Shown here in pieces: positions 1 through 13,000 of a stretch of DNA of 64,000 bases. The notes under the pieces are model-generated. The model was not told where the DNA came from. It was given only the letters and a program-made list of their open reading frames with translations, and ran no database searches. The DNA lies in NCBI RefSeq assembly GCF_905220565.1, contig NC_059422.1, forward strand, positions 6,518,272-6,582,271, written 5' to 3'. A program made the position numbers and the translations under genes. Source of the DNA: Melitaea cinxia (taxonomy: Eukaryota; Arthropoda; Insecta; Lepidoptera; Nymphalidae). Within the stretch, counting starts at the first letter, position 1. Every line of letters begins with the position of its first letter.

Positions 1-208
1 ACAAATAAATAAAATTGGAGGGTCTGTGTGTAATATTAAAATAACCGTTTTTTACTCAATAAATATCAATGAATATTCGGTACATATACCAAAACAACAT
101 TTTTTACAATTTTTGTCTGCCTGTCTATCTGTCTGTTTGTTCCGGCTAATCTCTGAAACGGCGGACCGATTTTGACGGGACTTTCACTGGCAGATTGCTA
201 ATATAATA

Positions 209-1070
209 CCCGAGTAGAAAAAAGGTCAGGCTCAACCAGATCATGTATCTGGACCGGATCAGGATAGGATAAGGTACGCCTGATCCGGCAAGCTCTATCA
301 GGACCAGGTCCGGTCCAGACAAAGATAGCCTGATGTAAAATATAATCAAGTATGGTAAGGCATACTGGATCAGGACCAGGTCCGGTCCAGACAAGGAAAG
401 CCTGATGTAAAATATAATCAAGTATGGTAAGGCATACTGGATCAGGACCAGGTCCGGTCCAGACAAAGATAGCCTGATGTAAAATATAACCAAGTATGGT
501 AAGGCATACTTCATCAGGACCAGGTCCGGTACAGATCAGGATAGCCTGAAAGAAATTACGCGAACTGAGCCTGAATCGCGCTATTAAAGTTTTTAAGCGC
601 ACTTAGTATATATACAGTTATTAGGACAGTCTAGCAAGGAGTCCATTTCTACACAGTGGAGCAGTCAGCAGGTAATAGGAAATAGTTAATTAGTAGTTAA
701 ATATTAGAAGTTAAGAAATAAAATTTAATTAATAATAATTAATTAATAACATAAAAATAAATATAAATAATTAATATCTAAAGTAAAAACATAAATAAAT
801 AATACATTGGAAAAAATAAACGGAAATAAATATCATAATAATTATGTTAAGTAACATTTATAATATCGTCGTTTTTTTTTTGTTAAACAATTTTTTCAAG
901 AATATACATTCGTGTTTTTTAAAAGGACCGGACCGAACCGGCTGATCAGGATGAGATGAGATTTCCTGATCGGGTCCAGACCAATCATCTGCGTTACATG
1001 CCTTATCTAATCCTGATCAGGCATGCCTGGTCCGGTCCTTCTCAGGAAGTCGAAAAAATTTCTACTCGGG
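209..1070. mobile_element. Non-autonomous DNA element with CCCGAGTAGAAA inverted ends
   Basis: The left end reads CCCGAGTAGAAA (209) and the right end reads TTTCTACTCGGG (ends 1070), a 12-bp perfect inverted repeat. Both flanks are TA (207-208, 1071-1072), so a TA target duplication is likely. The host sequence on either side is one continuous family D repeat, which shows this is an insertion. The interior is rich in CCGGTCC/GGACCGG words and contains a 72-bp tandem array. The long minus-strand open frames here (146-602) are products of that array, not genes. Superfamily unproven; Tc1/mariner-like is possible from the TA target. Confidence 0.7.
297..540. repeat. Tandem repeat, 72-bp period, about 3.4 copies
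   Basis: Units start with 'atcaggaccaggtccgg' at 297, 369, 441 and 513, an exact 72-bp period. Each unit carries the near-palindrome 'ggaccaggtccggtcc' and then 'cctgatgtaaaatataa'. The last copy is partial and more diverged. Confidence 0.9.
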
Positions 1071-1737
1071 TAAGGAGTTACTTAGCCTACTTTTATTTTA
1101 GATTTTTTTATTTATTTATTTGAAAACCAACAGCGTTACAATTCGTATAATATATATAAAATTTAACATAATATTAACAATAATAATTCCAATATTTTTC
1201 CTATCTATACATCTTTGTACTGTTACAAAAGGGCAGTATTGAGATATTATTAAAATGACTTGAAAAACAACAAAATGAAAGTTATAAAAGATACGTGACC
1301 CATTACATTAAATACCACAGACTAACAACAAGACGTAGAATAAGTACAGTGAGTCCAAACTTATACAAATAGCCATTGTGACATAATTAAATATATTACA
1401 AACACACATTTCAATTTTATTCATTTGTATAGATAATAAAACTTCGTAGTAGTTATATAACAAACACAACAACATACATATGCAGACATATAACTTGTAT
1501 GAACCTATTACATTTATTTCGCTTACAAAGATTGCTTATGGTTATGAGATTCCTAATTTACTTTTTTAAAATTTTGATTAAACTATTTTTAATTGAGGCT
1601 TTAAGTTTACAAATATATCTATATCCTTACACATCTCATTAAAATTTATTTATTTTATAACTCTGAGAACTGAACAATAACTTTTTTGCTGTATTCCACG
1701 CGGACAAAGTCGCGGGCAAAGCTAGTTATATAGATAT

Positions 1738-1872
1738 AAACCTTCTTCTGGAATCAGTCTACTGAAGAAAACCACATCAAAATCTGTTGCGTAGTTCTAG
1801 CAAGAGAGGTAAGATCTAAGCATACAGACAGCGGGAAGTGACTTTGTTTATACTATGTAGTGATGTGTGATA
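1738..1872 (+). repeat. Tail of dispersed family G
   Basis: Contains 'aaaatctgttgcgtagttct' and ends 'tactatgtagtgatg', the same end as the longer copies at 25245-25855 (+) and 41755-42362 (-). Only about 130 bp is present. Confidence 0.55.
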
Positions 1873-2570
1873 TTTTAAAATATATACCTTTAATTTACGT
1901 TTTTTATTTTAATTCAAATTTCGATCACTTCTATAGATACAAGGGTGACAAAAATAAACCTACCGTCCGACTGATGGTAAGCGGTTACCGTAGCCTAAGA
2001 ACTGTTATACCCTAAGTCTGTTAGGGTCCCCTCCTCCCCTGGCGCCCCGTTATGAGGGCACCGCTAAGGTTTAGTGGGTATTCTGGGTCGGTCACTCCGG
2101 GCCGGGAACCCCACACTCCCGTAGGATTCCTCGGCGAGGTGCGTAAAAGCATTTTTCTGGGTTAAAAAATGGGCTAGGGCTTACGATGCACCCCTTTGGA
2201 TGTTTAGGATAAATCTCTTTCTTAGCTTTGTCAGTAGAATAGCTTTGGTTATAACTTAGTGGATACAAACGCCAGTCTGTACTTTGTTGAAAAGAGCGGT
2301 TGTGACCTAAAAGCCTAGTCTGTATCCAGTGTTAGAGATTGAACAGAACGCTTGCAAAATCAAAAGCATCAGAAGTGCTTTACTGACCTTACTTGAGACC
2401 TACCAAGGAGATATGGCTACCTTACTCACATAAGATGAAGTTTTCTACTTGAGAGCAATTTCATTTAGCTGTGACGATATTTGCCACTGTGCCAAACCTA
2501 TTGTTTTTCGTACGTAATTTAAATAAATAAAAAAACAGAGAAAATTTAATTGAAAAAAGATTTAAAATTT
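1873..2570. other. Gene-free stretch with GC-rich block
   Basis: No gene seen. About 2020-2180 is a GC-rich block ('cccctggcgccccgttatga', 'cactccgggccgggaacc') that contrasts with the AT-rich surroundings. It could be the 3' UTR of an R1-type LINE, but no coding remnant is attached. Confidence 0.3.
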
Positions 2571-2571
2571 G

Positions 2572-2790
2572 ACGACGCGTTGGCGCAGCGGTCATAGCTC
2601 TGGCTGTAACGCTAGCGGTCGCGGGTTCGATTCTCGCTCACGACAAACATTTGAATCGACCATATAGATATTAGTCCAAAGCCCAACACAGGAGAAAATC
2701 CTACTGGAGGATCCGTTTAGTGTGAAGCGTTTATTATTATTATTTAAGAGTAATCTAGAAGATTCACGCGGTTTTACTTGCATTTACTTA
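2572..2790 (+). repeat. tRNA-headed SINE family C (variant with 'caacacaggag' tail)
   Basis: Starts 'gacgacgcgttggcgcagcgg' (A-box-like) followed by 'gcgggttcgattctcgc' (B-box-like, pol III type 2 promoter layout). A body 'catatagatattagtccaaa' follows. Same head as 8752, 16852, 50812 and 61313. The tail variant ('acaggagaaaatcctactgg') matches 16852-17060 and 53330-53630. Confidence 0.75.
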
Positions 2791-3510
2791 TGCTATGTAT
2801 GTTATTGAGAGACTATAATCTTCCTGATATTTACTACGAAAGAAAAAATAATTTAATCAGTAGTTAACCAGAGCTTAGTATGATACACATATAAACCCTT
2901 TTATTATCTTTATAACTTGTAAACATAATTATGTAGGTTTGTTCAATACAATACAAAACTTAGTTAAAGCTCAAATACACCCACGCAAGGAGTTTTCCTT
3001 ATTTATGCTTTCATGCAGGATGTCAAACGAAAACGTATGATTCTTAATTGTTTGTTGAATTTACTTAAAAGAGATTTTCATTATAAGCTTTCTAACTATA
3101 TAATGTGTTGCGAGTGTCTGTTTGTTCGTTGTATTGACTTGATCGAGTTCGAAGTATTAAAATATAACTTTATTTACATTTTTTTTATACAAATGTTAAT
3201 GAATTTTATTTTAATGTACCCGAAAGCGTTGGTTAGCGATAGTGCACTAAAATAAAATTGGCGGCGCAATGCCGACACCGAAAAAAGCACTTGGGTTTTA
3301 CCGAACAGTACGTTTAGCGGTACCTTAATATGCTTACAGCCAGTTTCGTCTGTTGTAAAATAAGTTTATCCTCCAAATAAGTCACGAATATAGACTTCAA
3401 CAGCAGAAGATAGATTAAGCCATTGGACCTGCTTCGCCTAAATTAATAAATTACAATGTTTAGATTCACATTTGCGAAGTATCCCATGCCTAAATATCGT
3501 GAAATTTGAT

Positions 3511-3698
3511 CATCATTACAGCCTATACAGTCCACTGCTGGACATAGGCCTCCACAAGTTTACGCCAAAAATAACGTGAACTCATGTGTTTTGCCCATAG
3601 TCACCATGCTGGGCAGGCGGGTTGGTGACCGCAGGGCTGGCTTTGTCGCACCGAAGACGCTGCTGCCCGTCTTCGGCCTGTGTATTTTAAAGCCAGCA
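3511..3698 (-). repeat. SINE-like family A, 5'-truncated, with target duplication
   Basis: Reverse-strand copy beginning (plus strand) 'catcattacagcctatacag' and ending 'cttcggcctgtgtatttta'. It is flanked by a 10-bp duplication GAAATTTGAT at 3501-3510 and 3699-3708, which marks it as a retrotransposed insertion. Its 5' third, present in the copy at 5868-6190, is missing. Confidence 0.8.
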
Positions 3699-3954
3699 GA
3701 AATTTGATGGTGAAAATGAATAAACCGTATACATATCATCATCCCTCAAATAGTGTTATCAGCAACCGCTCAAATAGGCCCTTAATTGTATGTTAATATG
3801 GCCTATTTCACCAGTTATGGATAAGGGTATTTGACGGATGAGGATACAAATAGACTTTGATAGCTGGAGGTAATCTAGTTCCTCAAACATTAGGTTAAAA
3901 AGTATGTTCAGGTATCAAGGCTGGTATATTACTTTAACATCAAAATTTTTTCAA

Positions 3955-4232
3955 TGAAATCATTAACTGAGGTAGGGCACAGCAGAAAATTTCCTGCTCA
4001 AAATATGGAGCAGCCCGACTGGGGTAGTACCTCGACCTTACAGAAGATCACAGCTAAATAATACTGTTTTCAAGCAGTGTTGTGTCCCTGTTGGTGAGTA
4101 AGGTGACCACCGCTAGGAGGAATTGGGGATAGGGTCGGCAACGCGCTTGCGATGCTTCTGGTATTGCAGTTTTTATAAGCTTCGGTAATCGTTTACCATC
4201 GGGTGAGCCGTACGCTTGTTTGCCGACCTAGT
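3955..4232 (+). repeat. SINE-like family B
   Basis: Reads 'gaggtagggcacagcagaaa ... ggagcagcccgactggggta ... gtgagccgtacgcttgtttg'. Other copies: 9172-9440, 9450-10945 (interrupted), 13455-13650, 15045-15230, 16040-16250, 17790-17950, 19860-20085, 50040-50140, 50500-50620 and 54975-55262. No tRNA head recognised. Confidence 0.7.
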
Positions 4233-4239
4233 CCTATAT

Positions 4240-5860
4240 AAAAACAAAAGTTTATTTTAAGTTATATGAACCTTCTTTAAGAACATATTTTACCATTCTA
4301 CTACTATATTTTTGTGAAGCCTTACATGCTCGCCTGTCCCAATTTAAAAGCAAAAAAAATTAAATTTGTATAAATAAAATTATGTTAATTTATTGTACCT
4401 AATTGTATTAAAATTTAAAAGCTGTTAAAACAAATTAATAAAAAACATTTTTAAATAAAAATATCTAACAATTTTGGAACAGGATTAAGATGAAAAATTT
4501 AAACGAATATTTTAATGATTTCAATTATACATAATGATATTTTTGTTTCTGTATCCAAACTTTTCGTCATTTGTAGGATTATTACGTGAAAAGGAAAGAG
4601 GTAAAGGTTAATTAGCGTTTTAATGATAATAATTCGTTTGATACATTACCTACTTTTGTCTGAAGTGTGTTATTTAGTTCGAAAATCAATTTAGCCTCAA
4701 TGCCACAAAATACTAAGCAATAATATTGTATAGAGTCAAAAATTTGTAACTAATAAAAGAGAGAAACTAATTTTTTTTTAAATTTTAATTTATTATCTAT
4801 GATGAAGTCATTACCGTGCACAAACCCATAATATTAATTTCAAATATTGCATTTCAATTTAATCTAACAAAATAACCACTACGCTTGAGGCATAAATTGT
4901 TGGCGACTCCAAGTTGTGACCTACACATAATCCATGGATAGCACTAGTTCATATTCAAGAATATTTCTAGAAAAATAATATCCAATAACTTCACCCACAA
5001 AGGTTAAGCTGTATAGAAAATCTATTTCCTTATTTACAATAAACTAGAAACTTCAATGCAAAAGCTTTCGTGATTGATTGTGTAATCTTGCATAACACCG
5101 ATCCGTTTTCATATTGAAATGTGTACCTAATAAAAACAAATGACGTATCTTATATTACAATTGCTGTAAATTTTTAAATATTGCCTTATAAATAGTATAT
5201 TATGATAAATGATAACTTTCAACCGTGAAACCTTATTAAAGTTTCAGATTTTTTTTGTGTTGTTCATATCGCGTTTTTTTCCTTTATTAGTATGTATTGT
5301 TTTACAATATTTTATATAATCTATAGATTTCTATGTTTATGTATGTATCCATGTGTATGTGTATTTCTATCAGAGTGCCGCCAAAATGAAAATTAATTAC
5401 AAACTTAGGGTGGTCCTGAAAACCAGTGTTAGGACTAACAGTCCTAACGTAAACTGAGGTCACACCTTTTTGTGAGGCATGCTGCAAACTTATATAAACA
5501 ATGTATTTTGTTAAATACTTTAAATCGATAAGCTTTTGTTGTATCTCTTTTTTTTGTTTTGTTTTACGTTTTACTCTTTGTAGTTAGTCCTTGTTGTAAA
5601 TTATGTACTATGTGTTTTCTTTTTATATAATTTTAACCTGATGCAGTGTGTTTTCACAAATAAATTTATTATTATTATTATTATTTATTTTTATCGTTGC
5701 ATTTGTAAATAATAAACAAAATATTTCTTTTATTAATATTTATTACTTTATAATTAAATTACGTTCCAAGCATTTCCAGACCTTTCTTGTTTTTTGATGA
5801 ACAAAATGTATACAATACAGTAGTGCAAATAATCGCTAAAATATCTTGTCATCATTATTA
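4240..5860. other. Gene-free AT-rich stretch
   Basis: No exon or open frame with protein-like composition seen. 5540-5690 ends in 'acaaataaatttattattattatt' and looks like the 3' end of an old retrotransposon or UTR; its coding part is not recognisable. Confidence 0.35.
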
Positions 5861-5867
5861 TGATTAT

Positions 5868-6195
5868 GTGCTGTGTGGCTACGGCACTAAAGAATTTAGC
5901 CACCCCCTCTCTTCCCGTGGGTGTCGTAAGAGGCGACTAAGGGATAACAAGGTTCCACAACCACATTGGAACTTAAGAAGCCGACCGATGGCGGGATAAC
6001 CATCCAACTGCTGGCTTTGAAATACACAGGCCGAAGACGGGCAGCAGCGTCTTCGGTGCGACAAAGACAGTACTGCGGTCACCAACCCGCCTGCCCACGT
6101 GGTGACTATGGGCAAAACACATGAGATCACGTTATTTTTAGCGTAAACTTGTGGAGGCCTATGTCCAGCAGTGGACTGTATAGGCTGTAATAATA
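5868..6195 (+). repeat. SINE-like family A, near full length
   Basis: Begins 'tgtgctgtgtggctacggca', runs through 'cttcccgtgggtgtcgtaag', 'ggccgaagacgggcagcag' and 'gtggtgactatgggcaaaac', and ends 'gcagtggactgtataggctg' plus a TAATAATAAT tail. The end matches the 3' end of the RTE-like LINE at 12559-13024, so the family is probably mobilised by such a LINE. Confidence 0.85.
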
Positions 6196-6459
6196 ATATG
6201 TTATTCAGTGTTAATGTAGAATTTTTTTTTAAAAATTGGAATTTTAGTATTTAAGTTTGTGTGTTACAAAAAAAACTTTCACCTTTATAAAAATTTTTGA
6301 ACTTTAAATCTTTTACATTGCATTATTCTTATGTCATAGACATACATACACAGACTACATTTTATTTGGAAAAAACAGAATTTCTAAAATCTTGTATTTA
6401 ACTTATATGTATATGTATTAACACAGGCGAAACGTGGGGACAGCTAATTTTAGGTATAT

Positions 6460-6790
6460 ACTAGCTGTGCCCGCGACTTCGTCCGCGTGGAATTTAACAA
6501 AAAGTTATTGTTCGGTTCGCAGAGGTATAAAATAAATAAATTTCAAAAATAAAAGAAGCCTAAGTTACTCCTTAATGCATCAGCTATCTGCCAGTGAAAG
6601 TCCCGTCCAAATCGATCTAGTCGTTTTAGAGGTTAGCCGGAACAAATAGACAGACAGACAGACAAAAACTGTAAAAAATGTTATTTTGGTATATGTACCG
6701 TGTATACATCCACCTGCATTTTAAAAAAAAGCGGTTATTTTAATATTATAAACAGCCACTCCAATTTTATTTATTTGTAGTATAGATGTA
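6460..6790 (+). repeat. Dispersed repeat family D
   Basis: Begins 'agctgtgcccgcgacttcg', contains 'gttagccggaacaaatagac' and 'ttttggtatatgtaccgtg', and ends 'ccaattttatttatttgtag'. Used as the reference copy for this family. Confidence 0.75.
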
Positions 6791-6984
6791 TAGATAAATT
6801 GACAATCACTAAAGATTTTAAAAATGTAGACGGTAGTACTAAATATTTTTATTAAATTACAATAAAAGAAAATAGCATTCATTATTCTTTGAATTATTTC
6901 TTGAATAGATGTTTTATAACATCACACAATAGGATTGTTATGAAAATATAAAACCTTTAAAATAATAATAACATAACTAGTCCG

Positions 6985-7044
6985 CCATTTTGTTTAGCTA
7001 TAAGTCAAATCAGTGTTAAGAATTTATTCAAGGAGGTTGGCAGA
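6985..7044 (+). promoter_or_regulatory. Candidate core promoter and 5' UTR of the lectin-domain gene
   Basis: A TCAGT arthropod-type initiator (7010-7014, in 'aaatcagtgttaag') lies 31 nt before the chosen ATG (7045). No clear TATA box sits 30 nt upstream. Start site inferred only from motif and position. Confidence 0.3.
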
Positions 7045-10000
7045 ATGAAGGAACTATTTGAAAAAAATATTTTTATAATTTTTTTATCGTATGTGGTAAT
7101 TTGTGAAGCTAGCTACCACGAGCAATATAGAGGTAATGTATAATAATATTATAGAGGTAATAATTATATAATAATACTTATAAAATTTGTGGCAGAACAG
7201 AACAATAATTGTACCTAAATAGTAAAGAAAAATGTATTAAAGTGACCTTTATCGTGATAAGAGTGATCTATTCCAGACAATCTTTTATACGTCTTTTTAA
7301 TACCTATTTATTATGTAATATACATTCTGATTTCAATCATTTGTTTTACTTATTTAGAATACTTATTGATGATTAATTACACGAGAGCGCGACGCATCGG
7401 AGGGTAATGTTTTTAATTTTTTTTTCTCCAGTTCCGCATGAAGCGTCAGATCGTTGGGAAACCTACATTTTTAACGATAAGGAGTATTTAATACAAAATT
7501 TACCAGTCAATTGGGAGAGTGCTAAAATACTGTGTCGGTAAGAGTTCCACGGTTTTATTTGTTTTATTAGTATATTAATCCTATTTAACATACGTATATT
7601 GTACGATAATTGTGTTTGCAGACAAACGAAAAAAAACCGACTTCAATTACATCGACAAGTAATACAACGTAGATCGACGAAGAAATAATCAAGTAACTAC
7701 GCGTTATCAAAGATTACTCAAAAAGTAGTTATCAGATCTCGATAAAATTTATATGTGCCCACATGATAAACATCAGCTTTTCATTAAATTAAAAATTATC
7801 AAAATCGGTACACCCAGTAAAAAGTTATGCGGATTTTCGAGAGTTTGCCTCGATTTCTCTGGGATCCCATCATCAGATCCTGATTTCCTTATCATGGTAT
7901 CAGGGAACAGGGGTAACTAGGGATATCCCCTTTCCAACAAAAAAAGAATTATAAAAATCGGTACATCCAGTAGAAAGTTATGCGGTATAATACAACGTAG
8001 GTCGACGAAAAAAGCGTCAAGTAAAAACGCATTATTAGATATAGCTCGAAAAGTAGTTGTTAAATCTCAAATAAATTTAAATGGGACCAATTGACACACA
8101 CCACCTTTCGATTAAAAAAATTGTCGAAATCGGTCCACCCGGTCAAAAATTCTGATGTAACGTACATAAAAAAAAATATAGTCGAATTGAGAACCTCCTC
8201 CTTTTTTGGAAGTCGGTTAATAAAGATTTATGACAACTCCTCTGGTGCATGTAGGCACAACACCGGCGCTCGTGTGTTCGCACACGCGCAACTACACCAT
8301 AACGTATGTAACTTTTTTAAAACTTAGATACAGATAAAGTAATAAATATATATTTCAGTGGACATCACAATGGTTCTCTTGCGATCTTAGACACAAATGA
8401 GAAAGCGGAATTTTTAGCTGAAGCATTGTCTGAGTTGCAATTTTGTAAGTATATTTCAAATTGGTATTCATAAACAGTTTATAAATTTTATTTAACTCCA
8501 TTTTTTTGTTGCCTGTTGTGTTTAATACCTACGAAAAAAATAGTTTGTTTTTGGCTTACTAAGCAAATATTTGGAAGAAGCTTGAATCAAAAATGTACCA
8601 TAGATTTGAAGTGTTGAGGACAGTCAGAAAATTTTTTAACAAAGTTATTCCAATCAATATTAAGTTTTGCAACTATATTAATAAACTATACATACTGCAG
8701 AGCTTAGTTTTTTTTTCTGCGTACATGATTGAAAAAACTCGTCAACTACCGGTCACAGCCATGGATTGTACCTGTTGCGCTGGCGGTTGCGGGTTCGATC
8801 TCCGCACATGATAAACATTTGGCCATATAGGTGTTTGCCGTGGTCTGGGTGTTTGCGCAGTCCTTGTGGGTCTTCCCACCTTGCCTCGGAGAGCACGTTG
8901 AGCCGTCGGTTCCGGTTTTATCATGTACACTTGATAGCGATCGTTACTCATAGTAGGGAATATATCCGCTAACCCGCATTGGAGCAGCGCGGTGGATTAA
9001 GCTCTGAATCTTCTCCTACATGGGGAAAGATGCCTATGCCCAGTAGTGGGATATTACAGGCTGAAGCGTCAACTACCGAACTGATACCAAAAGTGGTAAT
9101 TGTAGTAGAAAGCCTAACGAACCAATAAAATTATACATCAATAGCACTACACGAGTAGGTACAAAAGTATGTAAGTTAACTGAGGAATTTCCTGCTCAAA
9201 ATATAGAGTAGCCCAACTGGGGTAATATCTCGATTTTACAGAAGGCCACAGCTAAATAATACTGTTTTCAAGCAGTGCTGTGTTCCTGTTGGTAAGTAGG
9301 GTGACCAGAGCTCTTGGGGGGAATTGAGGATAGGGTCGACAACGCACTTGTGATGCTTCTGGTGTTGCAGACGTCTATAAGGTACAATAATCGCTCCATC
9401 AACCATCAGGTTAGCTGTACGCATACCGACCTAGTTATTTTTTTTATGTCACTAGGTCGGCAAACAAGCGTACGGTTCACCTAATGGGAAGAGATTACTG
9501 TAGCTTATAGACGCCTGCAACACCAGAAGCATCGCAAGTGCGTTGCCGACCAAATTTCTAATCACCCCCCCCCCCCCAGGAGCTCTGGTCACCCCGTCCA
9601 GGTACACAGGTTACTCTGGATGGGGCCCAGGTCCGGGTTGGGGCCCAGATGAGGTACCTGGGCCTCACCCTGGACGGAAGGTTGGCTTTCGGGGCTCATT
9701 TTAACCAGCTAGCCCCGAGAGTCGTGAGAGCCGCCGCCTCACTGGGGAGGCTGCTGCCGAACGTGGGTGGTCCAAGTTCCCATTACCGTCGGCTGTACTC
9801 CGGAGTCATCCGGAGTATGGCCATGTACGGGGCACCTGTCTGGGCGGACGCCCTCGGTCGCACCAACAAGACCCTGCTGCGACGTCCACAGCGGGTCATC
9901 GCAACGAGGACGATACGTAGTTACCGGACGGTGTCCTGGACGGCGGCGTGCGTGCTAGCCGGCGATCCACCCTGGGAATTACAGGCGGAGATCCTCGCCG

Positions 10001-13000
10001 AAATTTACCACTTCGTGGCGGCGAGGAGATCCCGGGGGGAGCCCCAAACGTTGGAGGAGGTCGCACGCATGCGGAGACAGGCGCAGGACACCCTGTTGCG
10101 GCGGTGGACGGAGGACCTGGCCCCACCGGTCCCCGGGCAGTGGACGGTGGACGCGATCAGGCCGGTCCTTCAAAAGTGGGTGAGGCGGCGGTTCGGGCCG
10201 CTTACCTTCCGTTTAGTGCAGGTATGTTCCGGACATGGGTGCTTCGGTAAGTACCTGCACCAAATCGCGAGACGGGAGGCGACTCCAGCCTGCCGCGAGT
10301 GTGGGGCACCAGAGGATACGGCGCTCCACACGCTGGAGGTGTGCGCCGCATGGGAGTCACAGCGGCGCGCGCTTTCGGCGGTCCTCGGACGGGATCTCTC
10401 ATTGCCGAGCGTCGTAAAAGCCATGCTCGACAGTGAGAGATCGTGGTAGGCGGCGGTCTCCTTCTGCGAAGAGGTAATGACGCAGAAGGAGACCGCGGAG
10501 CGGGCCAGGGAGAATGACGTCTCCGCTGACCCACTCCGGCGCAGACGTACGGGGGCAAGGAGGAGACGGTTTGCCCACCTCCTCCCCCCCTCGTAATAGT
10601 GGGGTCACTTGCCGATAGTCGGGGGACTTCGGCCGGCCGGGCGACACGGCCCCACACTTCTGAGGGGTGGCCTTGTTGTGAGCGAGGCCACCCAACCATT
10701 GTGCCGGGGCCCGGAGGCTTTATCCGGGCCTACAGCCGGGGTGAGGTGGCGAATGCTAACGCGACCCCATCTCGCCCCACTCAGGCGGACGACTGCTCAC
10801 ACGTGGTGGTTTTTAGTCAGTAGGAGTCTGACATAACCCTCTGGCGCCCCCGTGCTGGAGGGTATCCATGATGGATTTTCCCCACGTAAAAAAAAGGAGC
10901 TCTGGTCAAAAACACTGCTTGAAAACAGTATTATTTTACCTAGTTTACCTAGTTATATATATATATATAAGGATAAGCGGAATGGGTCCAATCGTTCTCG
11001 AGCTTTATGATTAGCATACAGTTAGCGATTCATTTTTATTTATGTATAATTCATTTACTAATTCGAATATTACCTACACAGTTCACTTACCTCTGCCTCT
11101 ATGAAAATTTAAACTTCTCTGAAATAAAACTAAAAGTCCCACTGATGAGCAAAAGCTCCTGTACACAATTATAACGAGAGAACGATGATAAAAACTAATG
11201 ATAATGATTCAGCTAGTAACATCCCACTACTGGGCATAGGTCTCACTCTGAGTACGTTTGTTTGCCGACCTAGTTATATTTAAAAAAATGTACCTTTAAA
11301 TTAAAATCTATATTTTTAGCAATAGAATCAGTTTGGGTCGGTGCTAGGCGTGATTCAGCGGAAGATCCTGAAGGTTACAGGTGGAGTCAGGGCGTTGAAC
11401 TTAGGAGAACAGCTAGCGATGTTTTGCCTAACGAAAATGATGAAATTAACAGACATTATCCAATGGTAAGTAAAAGGATAGGTTATAAATATATAAATTT
11501 TTTGACTGTGAATATTAAAAATAACATGAATTTTTAAAAATTTAAATAACAATAGTTTATTAAATATCATACATATTTACAATTCACAAGAACTAAATTC
11601 AGATAGTTTTGGTATAAATCATGTCCGCGTGGTATTGTGCCAAGAATGCTGGCAGCATTTCCCCATTGAATCGCTATGCCGATTCTGTGGGCATAAATGT
11701 ACCAGCCCTTTAATTATCATAAAATCTTTGTATATATATTTTTAATTCTAATATAATATTTATAAGTAATTTGTAAGTCAGTAAAAATAATTAAAATTAA
11801 TGGAAATGTAAGTAGTATTAAATGATGGAAACTTGAAATAAATAAATTATGTTTTTTTGAATTAGAATTGACGAATATAGGCACAATAAAAATAAAGTTA
11901 TGAAACGAAATACGAAGAAAATAATGTCGTGAACTTTTGTGAAAATTGGTTTTCCGTGGCGTTGTTCTGGGTAATAGAATATGTGACTTACGGTACGAAA
12001 TATTTAGCTATTTACATTTTTGTTTAAAATATGATAAAGGTGTCTCTTGGATTCACTTATTTAAAAGACAATCTGTATTAGTTCGCTTTTCGCTCGCTTC
12101 AGCCTCCCTCCCACTGCTGGGCATAGGCCTCTTTCCCCATGTAGGAGCAAGATCAGAGCTTAATCCAGCACGCTGCTCTAATGCGGGTTGGCGGATATAT
12201 TCCCTACTATGAGTAACGATCGTAACGATCGCAATCAGGTGTACATGATAACAACCGGGAGCGACGGCTTAACGTGCTCTCCGAAGCACGGTGGGGAGAC
12301 CCACAAGGACTAGAGTATTTAGTAACATGAAATTGCAAAGTCATTATCATTAAATAAATACACATCAATGGAAGTATAAAAAAAATTGTGTACATAAACA
12401 ACTAATCTACTAATATGATAAATCTGGAGAGTTTGTTTGAACGCGCAAATTTTAGACACAACTAGTTCAAATTCAAAAATTAGTTTTGTGTTAGATAGTC
12501 CATTTACCGAGGAAAGCTATATGTAGGCTAAATATAATGTTTTAGGACATTTTTTTCCGCAATGCTTGAAGACAAAAGTTTTCGAGCAATGCGTCCTGCC
12601 TGTGTTAACATACGGAGCCGAGACGTGGACACTGACAAAGGGACTGGTCCACAAGTTTAAAGTCGCTCAACGTGCAATAGAACGGGTTATGCTTGGGATC
12701 TCTCTCAAAGACAGGATTAGAAATGAGACTATCCGCGAGAGAACGAAAGTAACCGACATAGCCCACAGAATTAGCAAGTTGAAGTGACAGTGGGCTGGTA
12801 ATCTGTGTCGCAGGACCGATGGCCGTTGGAGTAGACGGGTCCTAGAGTGGAGACCGCGTCTTGGCAAACGCAGTGTGGGACGTCCTCCGGCCCGTTGGAC
12901 CGACAATCTACGTAAGATTGCCGGGGTAAGCTGGATGAGGATTGCGGAAGACCGGGATGTGTGGCGCGAACTTGGGGAGGCCTATGTCCAGCAGTGGACT

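Larger units (their letters stand above)
1..1735 (-). repeat. Dispersed repeat family D copy, interrupted by a DNA element
   Basis: Reverse-strand copy of a family also at 6460-6790 and 14342-14646. In family orientation it begins 'agctgtgcccgcgacttcg' and ends 'ccaattttatttatttgt'. The 3' part is at 1-208 and the 5' part at about 1071-1730 ('ttccacgcggacaaagtcgc' at about 1695). Between them lies the element at 209-1070. The part near 1100-1650 holds extra AT-rich sequence that I cannot assign. Non-autonomous; no coding content. Confidence 0.6.
9450..10945 (-). repeat. SINE-like family B, reverse copy split by a LINE
   Basis: Left part 9450-9591 ('ctaggtcggcaaacaagcg' to 'aggagctctggtca'); right part 10895-10945 ('aggagctctggtca' to 'aacagtattattt'). 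The shared 14 bp is the target duplication of the R1-like LINE between them. A run of 14 C (9564-9577) precedes the break. Confidence 0.8.

Noticed and set aside
297..540. CRISPR-like array
   Set aside because: The 72-bp units are contiguous tandem repeats without unique spacers, in a eukaryotic transposon.
146..602. Two minus-strand frames with three-fold internal peptide repeats
   Set aside because: They are translations of the 72-bp tandem array inside a DNA element; both frames repeat in step with the array.
5879..6130. Minus-strand 83-codon frame, with near-copies at 52846-53052 and 61063-61281
   Set aside because: All three are the same family A repeat read through; a shared peptide from an interspersed repeat is not evidence of a gene.
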